Shown piece after piece: positions 8,888 through 18,079 of a stretch of 64,000 nt of DNA (position 1 is its first letter; each line of letters opens with the position of its first letter). Made by a program: the position numbers and the translations under genes. Under the pieces are notes generated by a model. That model was given only the letters and a program-made list of their open reading frames with translations. It had not been told where the DNA came from and searched no databases. This DNA is from Rhodospirillales bacterium (GTDB lineage: Bacteria > Pseudomonadota > Alphaproteobacteria > Micavibrionales > Micavibrionaceae): NCBI GenBank assembly GCA_020638395.1, contig JACKIP010000009.1, forward strand, positions 9,118 to 73,117. The letters run 5' to 3'.

Positions 8888-9613
8888 ATGACCGGAATGT
8901 CCAGAGATCTTCACAAATTTCCGCGGCTCTATGTCTCTTCCCGTTTGCAGGTCGGGCAGGATATCGCGTTGACGTCCGATCAGGCGCATTATTTGAAGAC
9001 AGTTCTGCGCCTGGAGGAGGGGGCTTCTGTGCGGGTGTTTAATGACCGTGACGGAGAGTTTTTGCTGCGGCTCCTGCCGGGCGGAAAAAAGCAGGCGGTG
9101 GGGATCTGTGAGGCACAGATAAAATCTCCTCCGGAGCATGTTCCGGAGGTCCATCTTTATTTTGCTCCGATCAAAAAGAACCGTCTGGATTTTCTGATTG
9201 AAAAAGCAGTCGAGTTGGGGGTGACGCAGTTTCATCCCGTTCTGAGCGAGCGGACGGACGTGCGCAAACTGAATGATGAGCGGGTGCGTGCACAAATCAT
9301 CGAAGCTGCCGAGCAGTGCGAGCGTCTTGATCTGCCGCAGGTGCATGATCTGACTCCGTTGCCGGTTGCGGTGCGTGGGGCGCCTCACAATATATTTGCC
9401 GCTTTGGAGCGGGAGGATCATTTACCCTCTCTGAAAGCGCATCAGATTGCTTTTCCCGCGGCGGTTCTGATCGGACCGGAGGGAGGATTTACGCCGGATG
9501 AGGTGAATTTTTTAAGCGCGGAAAAGCATGTCATTCCGGTTTCTCTGGGGCCGCGTATTTTGCGCAGCGAGACGGCGGCGCTTAAAATGATATCCTGTTT
9601 ATCCGACACGTAA
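8888..9613 (+). CDS. rsmE: 16S rRNA m3U1498 methyltransferase RsmE
   Basis: RsmE (about 241 aa) methylates U1498 of 16S rRNA using S-adenosylmethionine. It shows the N-terminal PUA-like region (RLYVSSRLQVGQDIAL, then HYLKTVLRLEEG) and the C-terminal SPOUT knot with LIGPEGGFTPDEV and LGPRILRSETAAL. In-frame starts exist at 8861 (TTG), 8888 and 8897 (both ATG). The upstream TTG adds residues that do not fit the family, and 8888 and 8897 cannot be separated by ribosome-binding sites. The gene is divergent from ffh and followed by a symporter. Confidence 0.94.
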   Translation: MTGMSRDLHKFPRLYVSSRLQVGQDIALTSDQAHYLKTVLRLEEGASVRVFNDRDGEFLLRLLPGGKKQAVGICEAQIKSPPEHVPEVHLYFAPIKKNRLDFLIEKAVELGVTQFHPVLSERTDVRKLNDERVRAQIIEAAEQCERLDLPQVHDLTPLPVAVRGAPHNIFAALEREDHLPSLKAHQIAFPAAVLIGPEGGFTPDEVNFLSAEKHVIPVSLGPRILRSETAALKMISCLSDT

Positions 9614-9694
9614 AATTCCCTCTGGCGGAGGAAAATTTTTTGTAGGATAATTTTAAAAACTTTCTTTAATTTTTTGTGGGGAGATCACCTGACA

Positions 9695-11170
9695 ATGTCA
9701 TCACTTGCCTTGTTCGTGGTTTTATACATGCTGGTGTCAATCGGCATCGGGGTTTATGCCAGCCGGCGTGTCAAAGGGTCGGGGGATTATGTGGTGGCCG
9801 GGAGGTCTTTGCCGATTTATGTGACGATTGCGACGGTATTTGCGACATGGTTCGGGTCGGAATCTGTTTTGGGAATTCCTGCAACCTTCATTGAAGAGGG
9901 GCTGGGGGGGACGATTGCTGATCCGTTCGGGGCGTCTCTTTGTCTGGTTTTTGTCGGGATATTCTTTGCGGCGCGCCTGTACAGGATGAAACTGCTGACC
10001 ATCGGGGATTTTTATCGTCGCCGCTATGGCAATACGGTGGAAATTCTGGTTTCCCTTGCAATCTGTATCAGTTACCTCGGATGGGTTTCGGCGCAAATCG
10101 TGGCGTTGGGGCTTGTGATAAATATTGTTTCCGGCGATGCAATCTCGTTCGAGCTGGGCATGGTGATGGGAGTCTCTGTGGTCATGTTCTATACAATCCT
10201 TGGCGGGATGTGGTCGGTGGCGCTGACCGACTTTTTCCAGATGGTGATTATTCTGGTGGGGCTGGTCAGTGTGGCGGTGATTGTGGCGGGAAGCTTTGAC
10301 GGCGGCGCTCTGGAGGTTGTCGATCATGCGGTGGCACATGATAAATTCAATTTCTGGCCGGAGATGAATTTTGTCGCAATGATCGGGTTTTTCGGGGCGT
10401 TTATTACCATGGCGCTGGGATCTGTTCCGCAACAGGACGTGTTTCAGCGGGTCATGTCTGCGAAAAATGAAAAAACAGCGGTTTATGGGACGGTTATCGG
10501 CGGGACCGCCTATTTTTTCTTTACATTTATTCCGATTTTTATCGTTTACGGGGCAACCATGCTGCATCCGGAACTGCTTGAGAAACATATGGGAGAGGGG
10601 GGCGATTATCAGAGGATTTTACCGGAGTATATTCTGGGGAATGTTCCGTTTCCTATTCAGGTCCTGTTTTTCGGGGCATTACTATCTGCGGTCATGTCGA
10701 CGGCTTCCGGGACGTTGCTGGCACCCTCTGCCGTGATTGCCGAAAATATTTTGAAGCATCTGTTTAAAATCAGGGAAGAAAACCTGCTGCTGGTGCTGCG
10801 TTTGACGGTCTTTTGTTTTGGGTTGGTGGTGTTGCTTTACGCCTACCTGAGTTCCTCGGCCGGATTGTCTATTTTTGAAATGGTGGAAAATGCTTATCTG
10901 GTGACGCTGTGCGGCGCGTTTGTTCCTCTGGCGGCCGGAGTTTACTGGAAGCGTGCCAACAATAAGGGTGCGTTGATGTCGATTGCGCTGGGTGTGATAA
11001 GCTGGGCAGTTCTGGAGGGGGTAAATGTACAGGTGATGGCGGCCGGCGGTGAAGAATTAATGATTCCGCCGCAAGTTGTCGGGCTATTTATGGCGATCAT
11101 TGGGATGATTGTGGGCAGCTACCTGCCGCAAAAAGGTCACACTCACGAAAAAAAATTTCAAGAAGAGTAA
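9695..11170 (+). CDS. Sodium:solute symporter (SSS family)
   Basis: This 491-residue membrane protein has about 13 hydrophobic helices and the SSS-family pattern. An N-terminal helix is followed by GSGDYVVAGRSLP, then FATWFGSESVLGIPATFIEEG, then GDFYRRRYG. A later FGALLSAVMSTASGTLLAPS segment matches the sodium-site helix of the family. These proteins move a solute together with sodium across the inner membrane; the substrate cannot be told from sequence. The ATG at 9695 is preceded by a GGGGAG ribosome-binding site. The longer frame from TTG 9674 is unlikely. No catabolic genes adjoin it. Confidence 0.9.
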   Translation: MSSLALFVVLYMLVSIGIGVYASRRVKGSGDYVVAGRSLPIYVTIATVFATWFGSESVLGIPATFIEEGLGGTIADPFGASLCLVFVGIFFAARLYRMKLLTIGDFYRRRYGNTVEILVSLAICISYLGWVSAQIVALGLVINIVSGDAISFELGMVMGVSVVMFYTILGGMWSVALTDFFQMVIILVGLVSVAVIVAGSFDGGALEVVDHAVAHDKFNFWPEMNFVAMIGFFGAFITMALGSVPQQDVFQRVMSAKNEKTAVYGTVIGGTAYFFFTFIPIFIVYGATMLHPELLEKHMGEGGDYQRILPEYILGNVPFPIQVLFFGALLSAVMSTASGTLLAPSAVIAENILKHLFKIREENLLLVLRLTVFCFGLVVLLYAYLSSSAGLSIFEMVENAYLVTLCGAFVPLAAGVYWKRANNKGALMSIALGVISWAVLEGVNVQVMAAGGEELMIPPQVVGLFMAIIGMIVGSYLPQKGHTHEKKFQEE

Positions 11171-11220
11171 AAAAATGACATTGGCGACTTGCCAAGACTC
11201 TGGAAACACAAGTAAAATAA

Positions 11221-11255
11221 AATAGATATTCTATTACCAAATCGGGTGTTCACCC
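11221..11255. promoter_or_regulatory. Two tandem palindromes in the wza leader
   Basis: AATAGA-TAT-TCTATT (11221-11235) and GGGTG-TT-CACCC (11244-11255) are both perfect and lie 8 bases apart, 19-53 bases before the export-lipoprotein start. They could be operators or leader structure. Nothing identifies the regulator. Confidence 0.4.
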
Positions 11256-11273
11256 ATTCTAAATGGTTTTACT

Positions 11274-11867
11274 TTGAAAAAGTTTGGTTTTCTCGCACTG
11301 AGTTTCTGTGTGTGCCTCCAGTTATTTGGATGTGTACAGGGAGCTCTTGTGCCTGATTCGCAATCAGTGTCCGGCGGACCAGCCGCGGCAGACGGAAAGG
11401 GTGCGGATCGTTTATATAAACTAAGTCCCGGCGATAGCATCTCAGTTAGTGTTTATGGGGAAAAGGATCTGTCCGGCACATTTAATATCAATGGGGACGG
11501 CGCGGTTTCTTTTCCATTGATCGGGATCGTTCGCCTGGAAAATCTGAATGCTTACGAAGCGCAGCTTTTGCTGGAACAAAAACTGAAAGAAGGATATCTG
11601 CGGGACCCGTCTGTCTCTGTTGAAATTATGGATTACCGGCCATTTTCGGTTCTGGGTGAAGTCAATTCTGCCGGAAACTATAAATTTTCCGAAGGACTTG
11701 TTGTGGCAGATGCGATTGCGCTCGCCGGAGGGTTTACTTACCGGGCGCAAAGAGATCAGTTTGAAGTGCTGCGCCGGTCGGAATCCGGCTGGCAACGGGT
11801 TTTTATCGGTGTGGGTGATTCTGTGTATCCGGGCGATGTTCTCTATGTACGGGAGAGATTGTTCTGA
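11274..11867 (+). CDS. Polysaccharide export lipoprotein (Wza/GumB-type)
   Basis: This 197-residue protein has a lipoprotein signal with Cys around residue 20 (LQLFGC). It is followed by a Poly_export (SLBB-associated) domain: YKLSPGDSISVSVYGEKDLSGTF, then FPLIGIVRLENL and YRPFSVLGEVNSAGNY. Such proteins form the outer-membrane or periplasmic conduit for capsule and exopolysaccharide. It is shorter than Wza and more like the short export proteins of alphaproteobacteria. The start is TTG, since the nearby ATG at 11263 runs into a stop. Its stop overlaps the next start as TGATG, so the two are translationally coupled. Confidence 0.9.
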   Translation: MKKFGFLALSFCVCLQLFGCVQGALVPDSQSVSGGPAAADGKGADRLYKLSPGDSISVSVYGEKDLSGTFNINGDGAVSFPLIGIVRLENLNAYEAQLLLEQKLKEGYLRDPSVSVEIMDYRPFSVLGEVNSAGNYKFSEGLVVADAIALAGGFTYRAQRDQFEVLRRSESGWQRVFIGVGDSVYPGDVLYVRERLF

Positions 11868-14200
11868 TGAGTGATATTGTACATACAGACGGGGATTTCG
11901 CAGAGCGCGCAGAAAGTGGGCGTTCGGAGTATGGTCCGGCCGTGACGCAGCAACAGCCGCGGCAGCTTGATCGCGATCTTTCAACCGATATAGATCTGCG
12001 CGATTTTCTGTTTATGCTCTGGCGGCGCAAAGCGTTGATTGCGTTGATTGTGATTGTATTTTTGGCCCTCGGATGGATGGGGCTCAGCTTTATCAAGCCG
12101 CGCTATACGGCCGAGGCCATGGTGAAAATCCAGAATATGTCGGATTCCAAAGCGGCGGAACTGACGCAGCTGGTTGCCAATTTCAAGCTTGATAACACCG
12201 TTATTCTGAGTGAGGTCGAGGTGATCCGCTCGCGGTCTTTAGCCCGGAAAGTGATACAAAAGTACGGGCTGGTCTCTGACCGGGAGTTAAATCCGTTGAT
12301 GGATCATCTAAAATCCTCTTCCTCCAACCGTCAATATCGGGCTGAAACGGCAACCGGGTTTAAATCTCTGTCTTTGGATGGTCATAAAACAGAAGAGCTG
12401 CAACTAAAGGAAATGCCGCCGGAAGTAACCGACCGCCTGATGGGAGTGATTGTCAATAACTTCCTGATGAATGTCAAAGTGTACCCGGTGACCGGCTCTC
12501 ACGTTATTCAGGTGGAATATACATCTTCCGATCCGGTAAAGGCTGCCCGTATTACCAACGCTTTGATTGACAGTTATCTCGATCAGCGTCTGGAAGAAAA
12601 ATTTGCGGACTCCCAGAAAGTCACCGGGTGGCTGGAAGAGCGTCTGGCAACTTTGCGGGAACAGGTGCGTGCCTCGGAAGCTGCCGTTGAAAAATACCGG
12701 AATGAGAAAAATCTCGTTGTGGGCTCCCGTGCCGAAATTACGGCGCAGCGTTTGTCCGAGCTGAATACGCAGCTTGTTGTTGCCAAAGCGAAACAGGCGG
12801 AAGCGCGGGCACGCCTGAGTCAGATTGAAGATGCACGTAAAAATCCATTACGGTTGCAATCGGCCTCCGAGGTTTTGGGGTCTAATCTGATTTCACAGTT
12901 GAAAATGCGCGAAGCTGACTTGCAGCGCAATCTGGCCGAGCTTTCCGAGCGTTACGGACCAAAGCATCCGGCGATTATCAATGCCAGGAAAGAAGTCTCT
13001 GATGTTCGTCTTAAGATTGATGAAGAGATTGAAGCCGTCTTGCAAGGAATTGGCAATGAGGAAGAAGTCGCCGGGGCCCGCGTGGAGGCTTTGGAGAAGG
13101 AATTATCCGAGATTGAGGGCGTTCGTTCTCAGGAAAATGAAGATATGATCCGTCTGCGGGAGCTGATGCGCGATGCAGAGGCAAACCGGTTGATCTATGA
13201 AACGTTCATGGAAACCAATAAACGTTCGGACGACCAGGAAAAATTGCAGGAGCCGGAAGCCGATATTATTTCCTATGCAACCGTACCGGCGGAGCCGTCC
13301 TATCCCAACCGGCCACTGTTTTTATCTCTGACCGCTGCCGTGGCTCTGTTTTTCAGTATTGGTATTTGTTTACTGTTGGAAAAATTCGATAATGCGTTCC
13401 GTAGCGCCGGGCAATTGGAAGCGGTGACCGGACTGTCCTGTTTTGCGCTGATCCCGGCGATTGAAAGAATTCCACAGGGAGAGCTGGCGAATTATATCAT
13501 CAGCAAGCCGGCGTCAAATCTGGCGGAGGCCGTCCGGACCTTGAGAACGGTATTGCGGCTGCGCGGGAATTCTGCCGGAAATAGTGGCGAAGATGCCCGT
13601 CCGCGTGTGGTGTCTGTTACCTCCTCCTTTCCAGGAGAGGGTAAATCAACTTTATCTGCATGGCTGGCCCGAATTTCTGCCAAGTCCGGCGAGCGGGTGC
13701 TGCTGATTGACGGGGACTTGCGCCGTCCTTCTGTCCACAAGCTGATTGGCGCGCGCGGAGATAAAACGATTGTGGAATATTTGACCGGACAAGCCAAGCT
13801 TGATCAGATTATCGAAAAAGATTCTGTAACCGGTCTGCATATGATCTATGCCCGCTCGGTTCCGAACAGCGCGCTGGACCTGATCGAGTCCAAAAGGATG
13901 AAAAATCTTCTGGAAAGCCTCCGTAAAGCATATGATCTGATTATTATTGATACTCCGGCCTGTCTGGCGGTGTCCGATGCTCGTGTTCTTGCCACGCTTT
14001 CCGACCAGACACTCTACTGTGTGCACTGGGACAAAACAGCGCGGGAGATTGTGACCACCGGAGTCAAACAGTTTACAGATATGGGATATCAGACCATGTC
14101 AACGGTTCTGACGAATGTTGACGTTCATAAACATGCCAAATATGGCTATGGTGATACGCCCTATTATTACAAGCAGTATAAAGAATATTATCAAAATTAA
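11867..14200 (+). CDS. Wzc-type polysaccharide co-polymerase and tyrosine autokinase
   Basis: This 777-residue protein combines a chain-length (Wzz) domain with a bacterial tyrosine kinase. A first membrane helix lies near residues 56-77, then a long periplasmic coiled-coil region and a second helix near residues 485-505. The cytoplasmic kinase has Walker A (SSFPGEGKSTLSAW), Walker A' (LLIDGDLRRPS) and Walker B (LIIIDTPA). The C-terminus is a Tyr cluster (YGYGDTPYYYKQYKEYYQN) typical of the autophosphorylated tail. It overlaps the export lipoprotein by one base, so the pair forms an export unit. No Wzx/Wzy or glycosyltransferase genes adjoin it. Confidence 0.95.
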   Translation: MSDIVHTDGDFAERAESGRSEYGPAVTQQQPRQLDRDLSTDIDLRDFLFMLWRRKALIALIVIVFLALGWMGLSFIKPRYTAEAMVKIQNMSDSKAAELTQLVANFKLDNTVILSEVEVIRSRSLARKVIQKYGLVSDRELNPLMDHLKSSSSNRQYRAETATGFKSLSLDGHKTEELQLKEMPPEVTDRLMGVIVNNFLMNVKVYPVTGSHVIQVEYTSSDPVKAARITNALIDSYLDQRLEEKFADSQKVTGWLEERLATLREQVRASEAAVEKYRNEKNLVVGSRAEITAQRLSELNTQLVVAKAKQAEARARLSQIEDARKNPLRLQSASEVLGSNLISQLKMREADLQRNLAELSERYGPKHPAIINARKEVSDVRLKIDEEIEAVLQGIGNEEEVAGARVEALEKELSEIEGVRSQENEDMIRLRELMRDAEANRLIYETFMETNKRSDDQEKLQEPEADIISYATVPAEPSYPNRPLFLSLTAAVALFFSIGICLLLEKFDNAFRSAGQLEAVTGLSCFALIPAIERIPQGELANYIISKPASNLAEAVRTLRTVLRLRGNSAGNSGEDARPRVVSVTSSFPGEGKSTLSAWLARISAKSGERVLLIDGDLRRPSVHKLIGARGDKTIVEYLTGQAKLDQIIEKDSVTGLHMIYARSVPNSALDLIESKRMKNLLESLRKAYDLIIIDTPACLAVSDARVLATLSDQTLYCVHWDKTAREIVTTGVKQFTDMGYQTMSTVLTNVDVHKHAKYGYGDTPYYYKQYKEYYQN

Positions 14201-14271
14201 GTTTTTTGTAGTTTTGCTTGTAAAAACATCCATCTGCATTATCTTATAAGAAAATTTTAGATGAGGATTTT

Positions 14272-15519
14272 ATGACCGACATTCTTGTACCCACCCTTGG
14301 CGAGTCCGTAAGTGAAGCAATTATTGCCAGATGGCTGAAAAAGGAAGGGGAGTCTGTTGCGGCAGATGAAGCGATTGTGGAGCTGGAAACAGATAAGGTA
14401 ACTCTGGAAGTCAATGCCCCGGAAGCCGGGGTCATCCGTAAGATCATCGCCGGGGAAGGGGCCACGGTTGAGGTCGGAGCGGTTCTTGGTCAGATGGAGG
14501 CGGGCGGTTCTGCTGCGGCATCTTCTAAATCTGCTGCAGCAGCAACGGCGGCGCAACCTGAGAAAACAGCTGCTTCTCCTGCAACAACGGAAGGAGATGA
14601 CCAGAAGTTATCTCCGGCTGTGCGCAAAATGATCGAAGATAACAAGCTTGATGCTGCGCTGATATCCGGTACGGGGAAAGATGGCCGGATTATCAAGGAA
14701 GACGTTTTGAATTTTATGGAGAGCGGTAAGGGTGCAGCAAAACCATCTGCTGCGGCTCCCGCGCCTGCAGCAGCACCGGCACCGGTAACATTGTCCGGCC
14801 CGTCCCGCGAGGTTGCGGCCCGTGAAGAAAAAGTGCCGATGACGAAATTGCGGCAGACGATCGCCAATCGTCTGAAGCAGGCGCAAACAACGGCGGCGAT
14901 CCTGACAACCTTTAACGAGGTCGATATGACCAATGTTATGGCGTTGCGCAATGAGTATAAGGAGCAGTTTGAAAAGAAACACGGAGTCAAGCTGGGCTTT
15001 ATGTCTTTCTTCGTCAAAGCTGTGATTAACGCTTTGCGGGAGTTTCCGGCTGTGAATGCGGAGATCAGCGGCACGGACATTATTTACAAAAATTATTACA
15101 ACATCGGGGTTGCGGTCAGCACGCCGCAGGGCTTGATTGTGCCGGTGGTGCGGGATGCCGATCAGAAAAATTTTGCACAAATCGAGGCGGAAATTATTGA
15201 TCTTGGCAGCCGGGCACGTGATGGACGGCTCTCCATGACCGAGATGCAGGGAGGAACCTTTACCATTACAAATGGCGGAGTTTTTGGCTCCCTGATGTCC
15301 ACGCCCATTCTGAATACGCCGCAATCGGCGATTTTGGGGATGCACAAAATTCAGAAACGTCCGATGGTGATGCCTAATGGAGCGATTGAAGCGCGACCGA
15401 TGATGTATCTGGCGCTGTCCTACGATCACCGGATGGTTGATGGTCGCGATTCTGTCTCTTTCCTGGTGCGCGTCAAGGAAGGAATCGAAGATCCGCAACG
15501 GTTGATGCTGGAAATCTGA
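14272..15519 (+). CDS. sucB: 2-oxoglutarate dehydrogenase E2, dihydrolipoyl succinyltransferase
   Basis: SucB (415 aa) transfers the succinyl group to CoA in the TCA cycle. It has an N-terminal lipoyl domain with the lipoylated Lys in [11 protein letters not shown] (near residue 43), an Ala/Pro linker, an E3-binding domain ([15 protein letters not shown]), a second linker, and a catalytic domain ending [11 protein letters not shown] with the active-site His. The sequence [11 protein letters not shown] at the start is typical of the 2-oxoglutarate rather than the pyruvate enzyme. sucA and lpd are not neighbours here, unlike the usual order, so the gene is separated from its partners. Confidence 0.93.
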   Translation: MTDILVPTLGESVSEAIIARWLKKEGESVAADEAIVELETDKVTLEVNAPEAGVIRKIIAGEGATVEVGAVLGQMEAGGSAAASSKSAAAATAAQPEKTAASPATTEGDDQKLSPAVRKMIEDNKLDAALISGTGKDGRIIKEDVLNFMESGKGAAKPSAAAPAPAAAPAPVTLSGPSREVAAREEKVPMTKLRQTIANRLKQAQTTAAILTTFNEVDMTNVMALRNEYKEQFEKKHGVKLGFMSFFVKAVINALREFPAVNAEISGTDIIYKNYYNIGVAVSTPQGLIVPVVRDADQKNFAQIEAEIIDLGSRARDGRLSMTEMQGGTFTITNGGVFGSLMSTPILNTPQSAILGMHKIQKRPMVMPNGAIEARPMMYLALSYDHRMVDGRDSVSFLVRVKEGIEDPQRLMLEI

Positions 15520-15547
15520 TATAGAGCCTTCTGAAAAAGCCAGGACT

Positions 15548-15620
15548 CGTCATCCTGAGCCATAGGCGAAGGATCTTAACGTTTGGAAACAAAAGATTCT
15601 TCGCTGCGCTCAGAATGACG
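15548..15620. repeat. 73-bp palindromic element, family A copy 1
   Basis: The ends read CGTCATCCTGAGC and GCTCAGAATGACG, with inner arms CGAAGGATCTT and AAGATTCTTCG around a short loop. Reversed and complemented, it matches the element at 22239-22311 at 66 of 73 positions, most differences being in the loop. It lies between sucB and purQ, two convergent genes. It looks like a mobile or formerly mobile palindrome of the REP/MITE kind and contains no ORF. Confidence 0.85.
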
Positions 15621-15675
15621 GGGGAGTAAGAGAACTCTCTATCCTCTGCGTCTCTGCGGTTAAAAATCAATATGG

Positions 15676-15702
15676 ATCACACGCACAAGGCATGTGATGA
15701 CG
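15676..15702. repeat. Short palindromic repeat, family B copy 2
   Basis: ATCACACGC, then ACAAGG, then a right arm starting CATGTGATGACGG. The core is shared with the copies at 1234, 19531 and 56531. The left CGTC end is missing, so this copy appears partly decayed. Confidence 0.65.
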
Positions 15703-15735
15703 GCCTGAAAGCTTGTCATTCTCGTAGGTTTCGGC

Positions 15736-16410
15736 CTAAAGGGACTCCAGCAGGTTTTTGAAGAACGGCCGGGCGGACTGGTTGATCTGATGATCCAGCG
15801 TGGCATTTTCCGGATGCGGCATCATGCCCAGAATAGTTTTGCTGCGGTTGTAAATGCCGGCAATATTCAGGACAGACCCGTTTGGATTCGATTCCGGCGT
15901 GACATCGCCGTTTTCGTTGCAGTATTCAAATGCAATGGAATCAGTGTCTTGCAGGTCTTTTAGGATGGCATCATTTGCAAAATAATTACCTTCCCCGTGT
16001 GCGACTGGCACGGATATTATATCTCCCCGATGTAAATAACCGTTTTGCGCTTTATATTTCAGGTGCGTGTTTTTGCAGATGAATTTCAGAGAATTATTGC
16101 GCAGCAAAGCTCCGGGCAGCAATCCGGCTTCGATCATAATCTGGAACCCGTTACAGACCCCGAATACCCGAACGCCGCGTTCGGCTTTTTTGACGACATC
16201 CTGCATGATCGGAGATTTGGCCGCCATGGCACCACACCGCAGGTAATCCCCATGAGAAAATCCGCCGGGCAGAACAATCAGATCTGGAGATCCAATATCT
16301 GTTTCCTTGTGCCAGATCATGCGGATATTAGAGGCTCCGGCCTGCCGCAGGGCTTGTGCCATATCTTGCTCGCGGTTGGTGCCGGGAAAAATCAGGAGGG
16401 CAATATCCAT
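15736..16410 (-). CDS. purQ: Phosphoribosylformylglycinamidine synthase glutaminase subunit PurQ
   Basis: PurQ (224 aa) supplies ammonia from glutamine to PurL in the fourth step of purine synthesis. It is a class I glutamine amidotransferase with GGFSHGDYLRCGAMAA near the N-terminus, the nucleophile Cys in VFGVCNGFQIM (near residue 86), and the His/Glu pair in MMPHPENATL. Length is normal. purS and purL are not adjacent. The upstream gene on the same strand is a DsbA-family protein 34 bases away, so co-transcription is possible although the functions differ. Confidence 0.95.
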   Translation of the reverse strand: MDIALLIFPGTNREQDMAQALRQAGASNIRMIWHKETDIGSPDLIVLPGGFSHGDYLRCGAMAAKSPIMQDVVKKAERGVRVFGVCNGFQIMIEAGLLPGALLRNNSLKFICKNTHLKYKAQNGYLHRGDIISVPVAHGEGNYFANDAILKDLQDTDSIAFEYCNENGDVTPESNPNGSVLNIAGIYNRSKTILGMMPHPENATLDHQINQSARPFFKNLLESL

Positions 16411-16444
16411 GTTACATTACGATCTGTTTGAGCGGTTAAATACT

Positions 16445-17095
16445 TTATTGCTTTTGCCGTGCCTGCGCAAAAAGTTCAAGGAATTTCTTTTGATCGGGCA
16501 TTTCTCCACTGGGTACGTACACATCTTTGCCAAAGACAATCGTCGGGGTTGAATAGGCCCCAAGGCTGAGGGCCAGATCCATATTATCCTGAACCTTTTT
16601 GGCGGCGGCGGCGCTGTCCGTATCTTTGAGGAATTGCTCATAATCCAGGCCAATAATATCGCTCATGGTTTTGATTTCATCATCATCATAGGTGCGTCCG
16701 GCCCCTTTCATGAAATAATCATGAACCGCCAGAAATTTCCCCTGCTTTCCGGCAGCATACGCCATGCGGGCCATGTGCTCGGACTCATCGCCGAGGGCAG
16801 GAAGAAATTTGTACAGCAGCTCCACTTTGCCGTCCGCTTCTGCTGCTGCCCGGATCACCGGGTCAATCTGGTAGCAAAACGGGCAGCGATAATCGTAAAA
16901 CATGGTGACCGTCAGGTCAGATGTTTTGGTGGCGGCTTCAATCACATGCCCCGGTGCGCTTTGTTGCAGCGCCCTTAAGGTCATCCAGTTCTGGGCGGAC
17001 AGGACTACAGCATAAAGAGCTGTGGCCGCAATTGCCACCAGAACAAGATTAAAGGGGGTGATGTATTTCCCCCATTCAGAAGGTTTCAGGGTCAT
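16445..17095 (-). CDS. DsbA-family thiol oxidoreductase, membrane-anchored
   Basis: This 216-residue protein has one N-terminal membrane helix (about residues 15-33) and a thioredoxin-fold DsbA domain. The active site is CPFC in MFYDYRCPFCYQ, and the cis-Pro loop is STPTIVFG. It probably acts in the periplasm on disulfide bonds. It resembles the paralogue just upstream, and the 8-base gap between them indicates one operon. Two tandem DsbA-like proteins suggest distinct substrates or an oxidase/isomerase split, which the sequence does not settle. Confidence 0.88.
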   Translation of the reverse strand: MTLKPSEWGKYITPFNLVLVAIAATALYAVVLSAQNWMTLRALQQSAPGHVIEAATKTSDLTVTMFYDYRCPFCYQIDPVIRAAAEADGKVELLYKFLPALGDESEHMARMAYAAGKQGKFLAVHDYFMKGAGRTYDDDEIKTMSDIIGLDYEQFLKDTDSAAAAKKVQDNMDLALSLGAYSTPTIVFGKDVYVPSGEMPDQKKFLELFAQARQKQ

Positions 17096-17103
17096 ATTAG
17101 CGA

Positions 17104-17874
17104 TTACTCTGCCGCATCATCTTTTTTTGCATTACGAATTTCGTCAATCACGCCCTTCAGGCCATCATATCCGAGGTATCCGCGGTAAATCTGGTCATTA
17201 ATAATAAAGCCGGGTGTGCCGCCAATTCCCAGATCACGGGCAACGGCAAGATGTTTCTCGATGGTGTCGACAATCTTTTTGTCTTTTGCGGCTTCTTCCA
17301 GTTTTGCGAGATCAAGCCTGCTGGCTTCTGCGAGTGTTTTCAGACTGTTTTCATCTTTTTGACCGGAAAACTTCATCAATGCTGTGTGAAAGTCGAAGTA
17401 TTTATCCTGTTCTTCTGCGGCCAGAGACCATTTCGCAGCTTCGAGAGAGGAGTCTCCCAGAATAGGCATATCAACAAAGATCACTTCAACATTTTTATCT
17501 GCTTCCAGAAGCAGAAGAATGTCCTGAAAGGCGCGTTTGCAATATCCGCAATTATAATCAAAGAATTCAATGATCTTGACATCCCCTTTTGGATTTCCAA
17601 CGTGGGGCAGCGCATCACTCATCAGATATTCTTTGTGAGTATTCAGTTTTTCCACAGCTTCGGCTTCGGCTTTGGCCTGAGCGTCGATCTGGTGTTGCTG
17701 GATGGAATCCATTATAACGTTTGGATTTTCCCGAATAAAAGTTTCAATCAGGGTGTTTACTTCGTCTTTTTGGGCGACTGTCAGACCCGCAGGGGCATCT
17801 TCTGCATAGGAAAGTGTTGTCAGGGATGACGTCGTTAACAGTCCTAACGCACAAATAGTCAGAAATCGGGTCAC
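17104..17874 (-). CDS. DsbA-family protein, secreted (Com1-like)
   Basis: This 256-residue protein has a signal peptide (FLTICALGLLTTSSLTTLSYA) and a short helical region before the thioredoxin fold. The active site is CGYC in FFDYNCGYCKRAF and the cis-Pro loop is GTPGFIIND. The combination of an N-terminal dimerisation-like helix and CGYC resembles Com1/DsbC-like oxidoreductases of alphaproteobacteria and Coxiella. It is the first gene of a two-gene operon with the anchored DsbA-like protein. The call is at family level only. Confidence 0.9.
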   Translation of the reverse strand: MTRFLTICALGLLTTSSLTTLSYAEDAPAGLTVAQKDEVNTLIETFIRENPNVIMDSIQQHQIDAQAKAEAEAVEKLNTHKEYLMSDALPHVGNPKGDVKIIEFFDYNCGYCKRAFQDILLLLEADKNVEVIFVDMPILGDSSLEAAKWSLAAEEQDKYFDFHTALMKFSGQKDENSLKTLAEASRLDLAKLEEAAKDKKIVDTIEKHLAVARDLGIGGTPGFIINDQIYRGYLGYDGLKGVIDEIRNAKKDDAAE

Positions 17875-17991
17875 AGTTTTCTCCTTGTGAAAGTAATAAT
17901 ATTGATATCCTCCCTAATATAGGGGAGCCGGAGCTTAAGAGCAAACTTCTTTCATAAATTCCTGTACTTTTTTTAGGAAGCCCCCTTGTTA

Positions 17992-18020
17992 TTGCGGATT
18001 TCCAAGGTTTCTTCTATACT
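17992..18020 (+). promoter_or_regulatory. Candidate sigma70 promoter for leuC
   Basis: TTGCGG (17992-17997) and TATACT (18015-18020) are separated by exactly 17 bases. The start point would be near 18027, about 50-65 bases before the leuC start. This is one of the better promoter matches in the window. Confidence 0.5.
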
Positions 18021-18079
18021 GCCGGGGCATTGCAAAGTTGCAAGGCCGCAGATGAGATAACCAACCAACAAACAAACAT

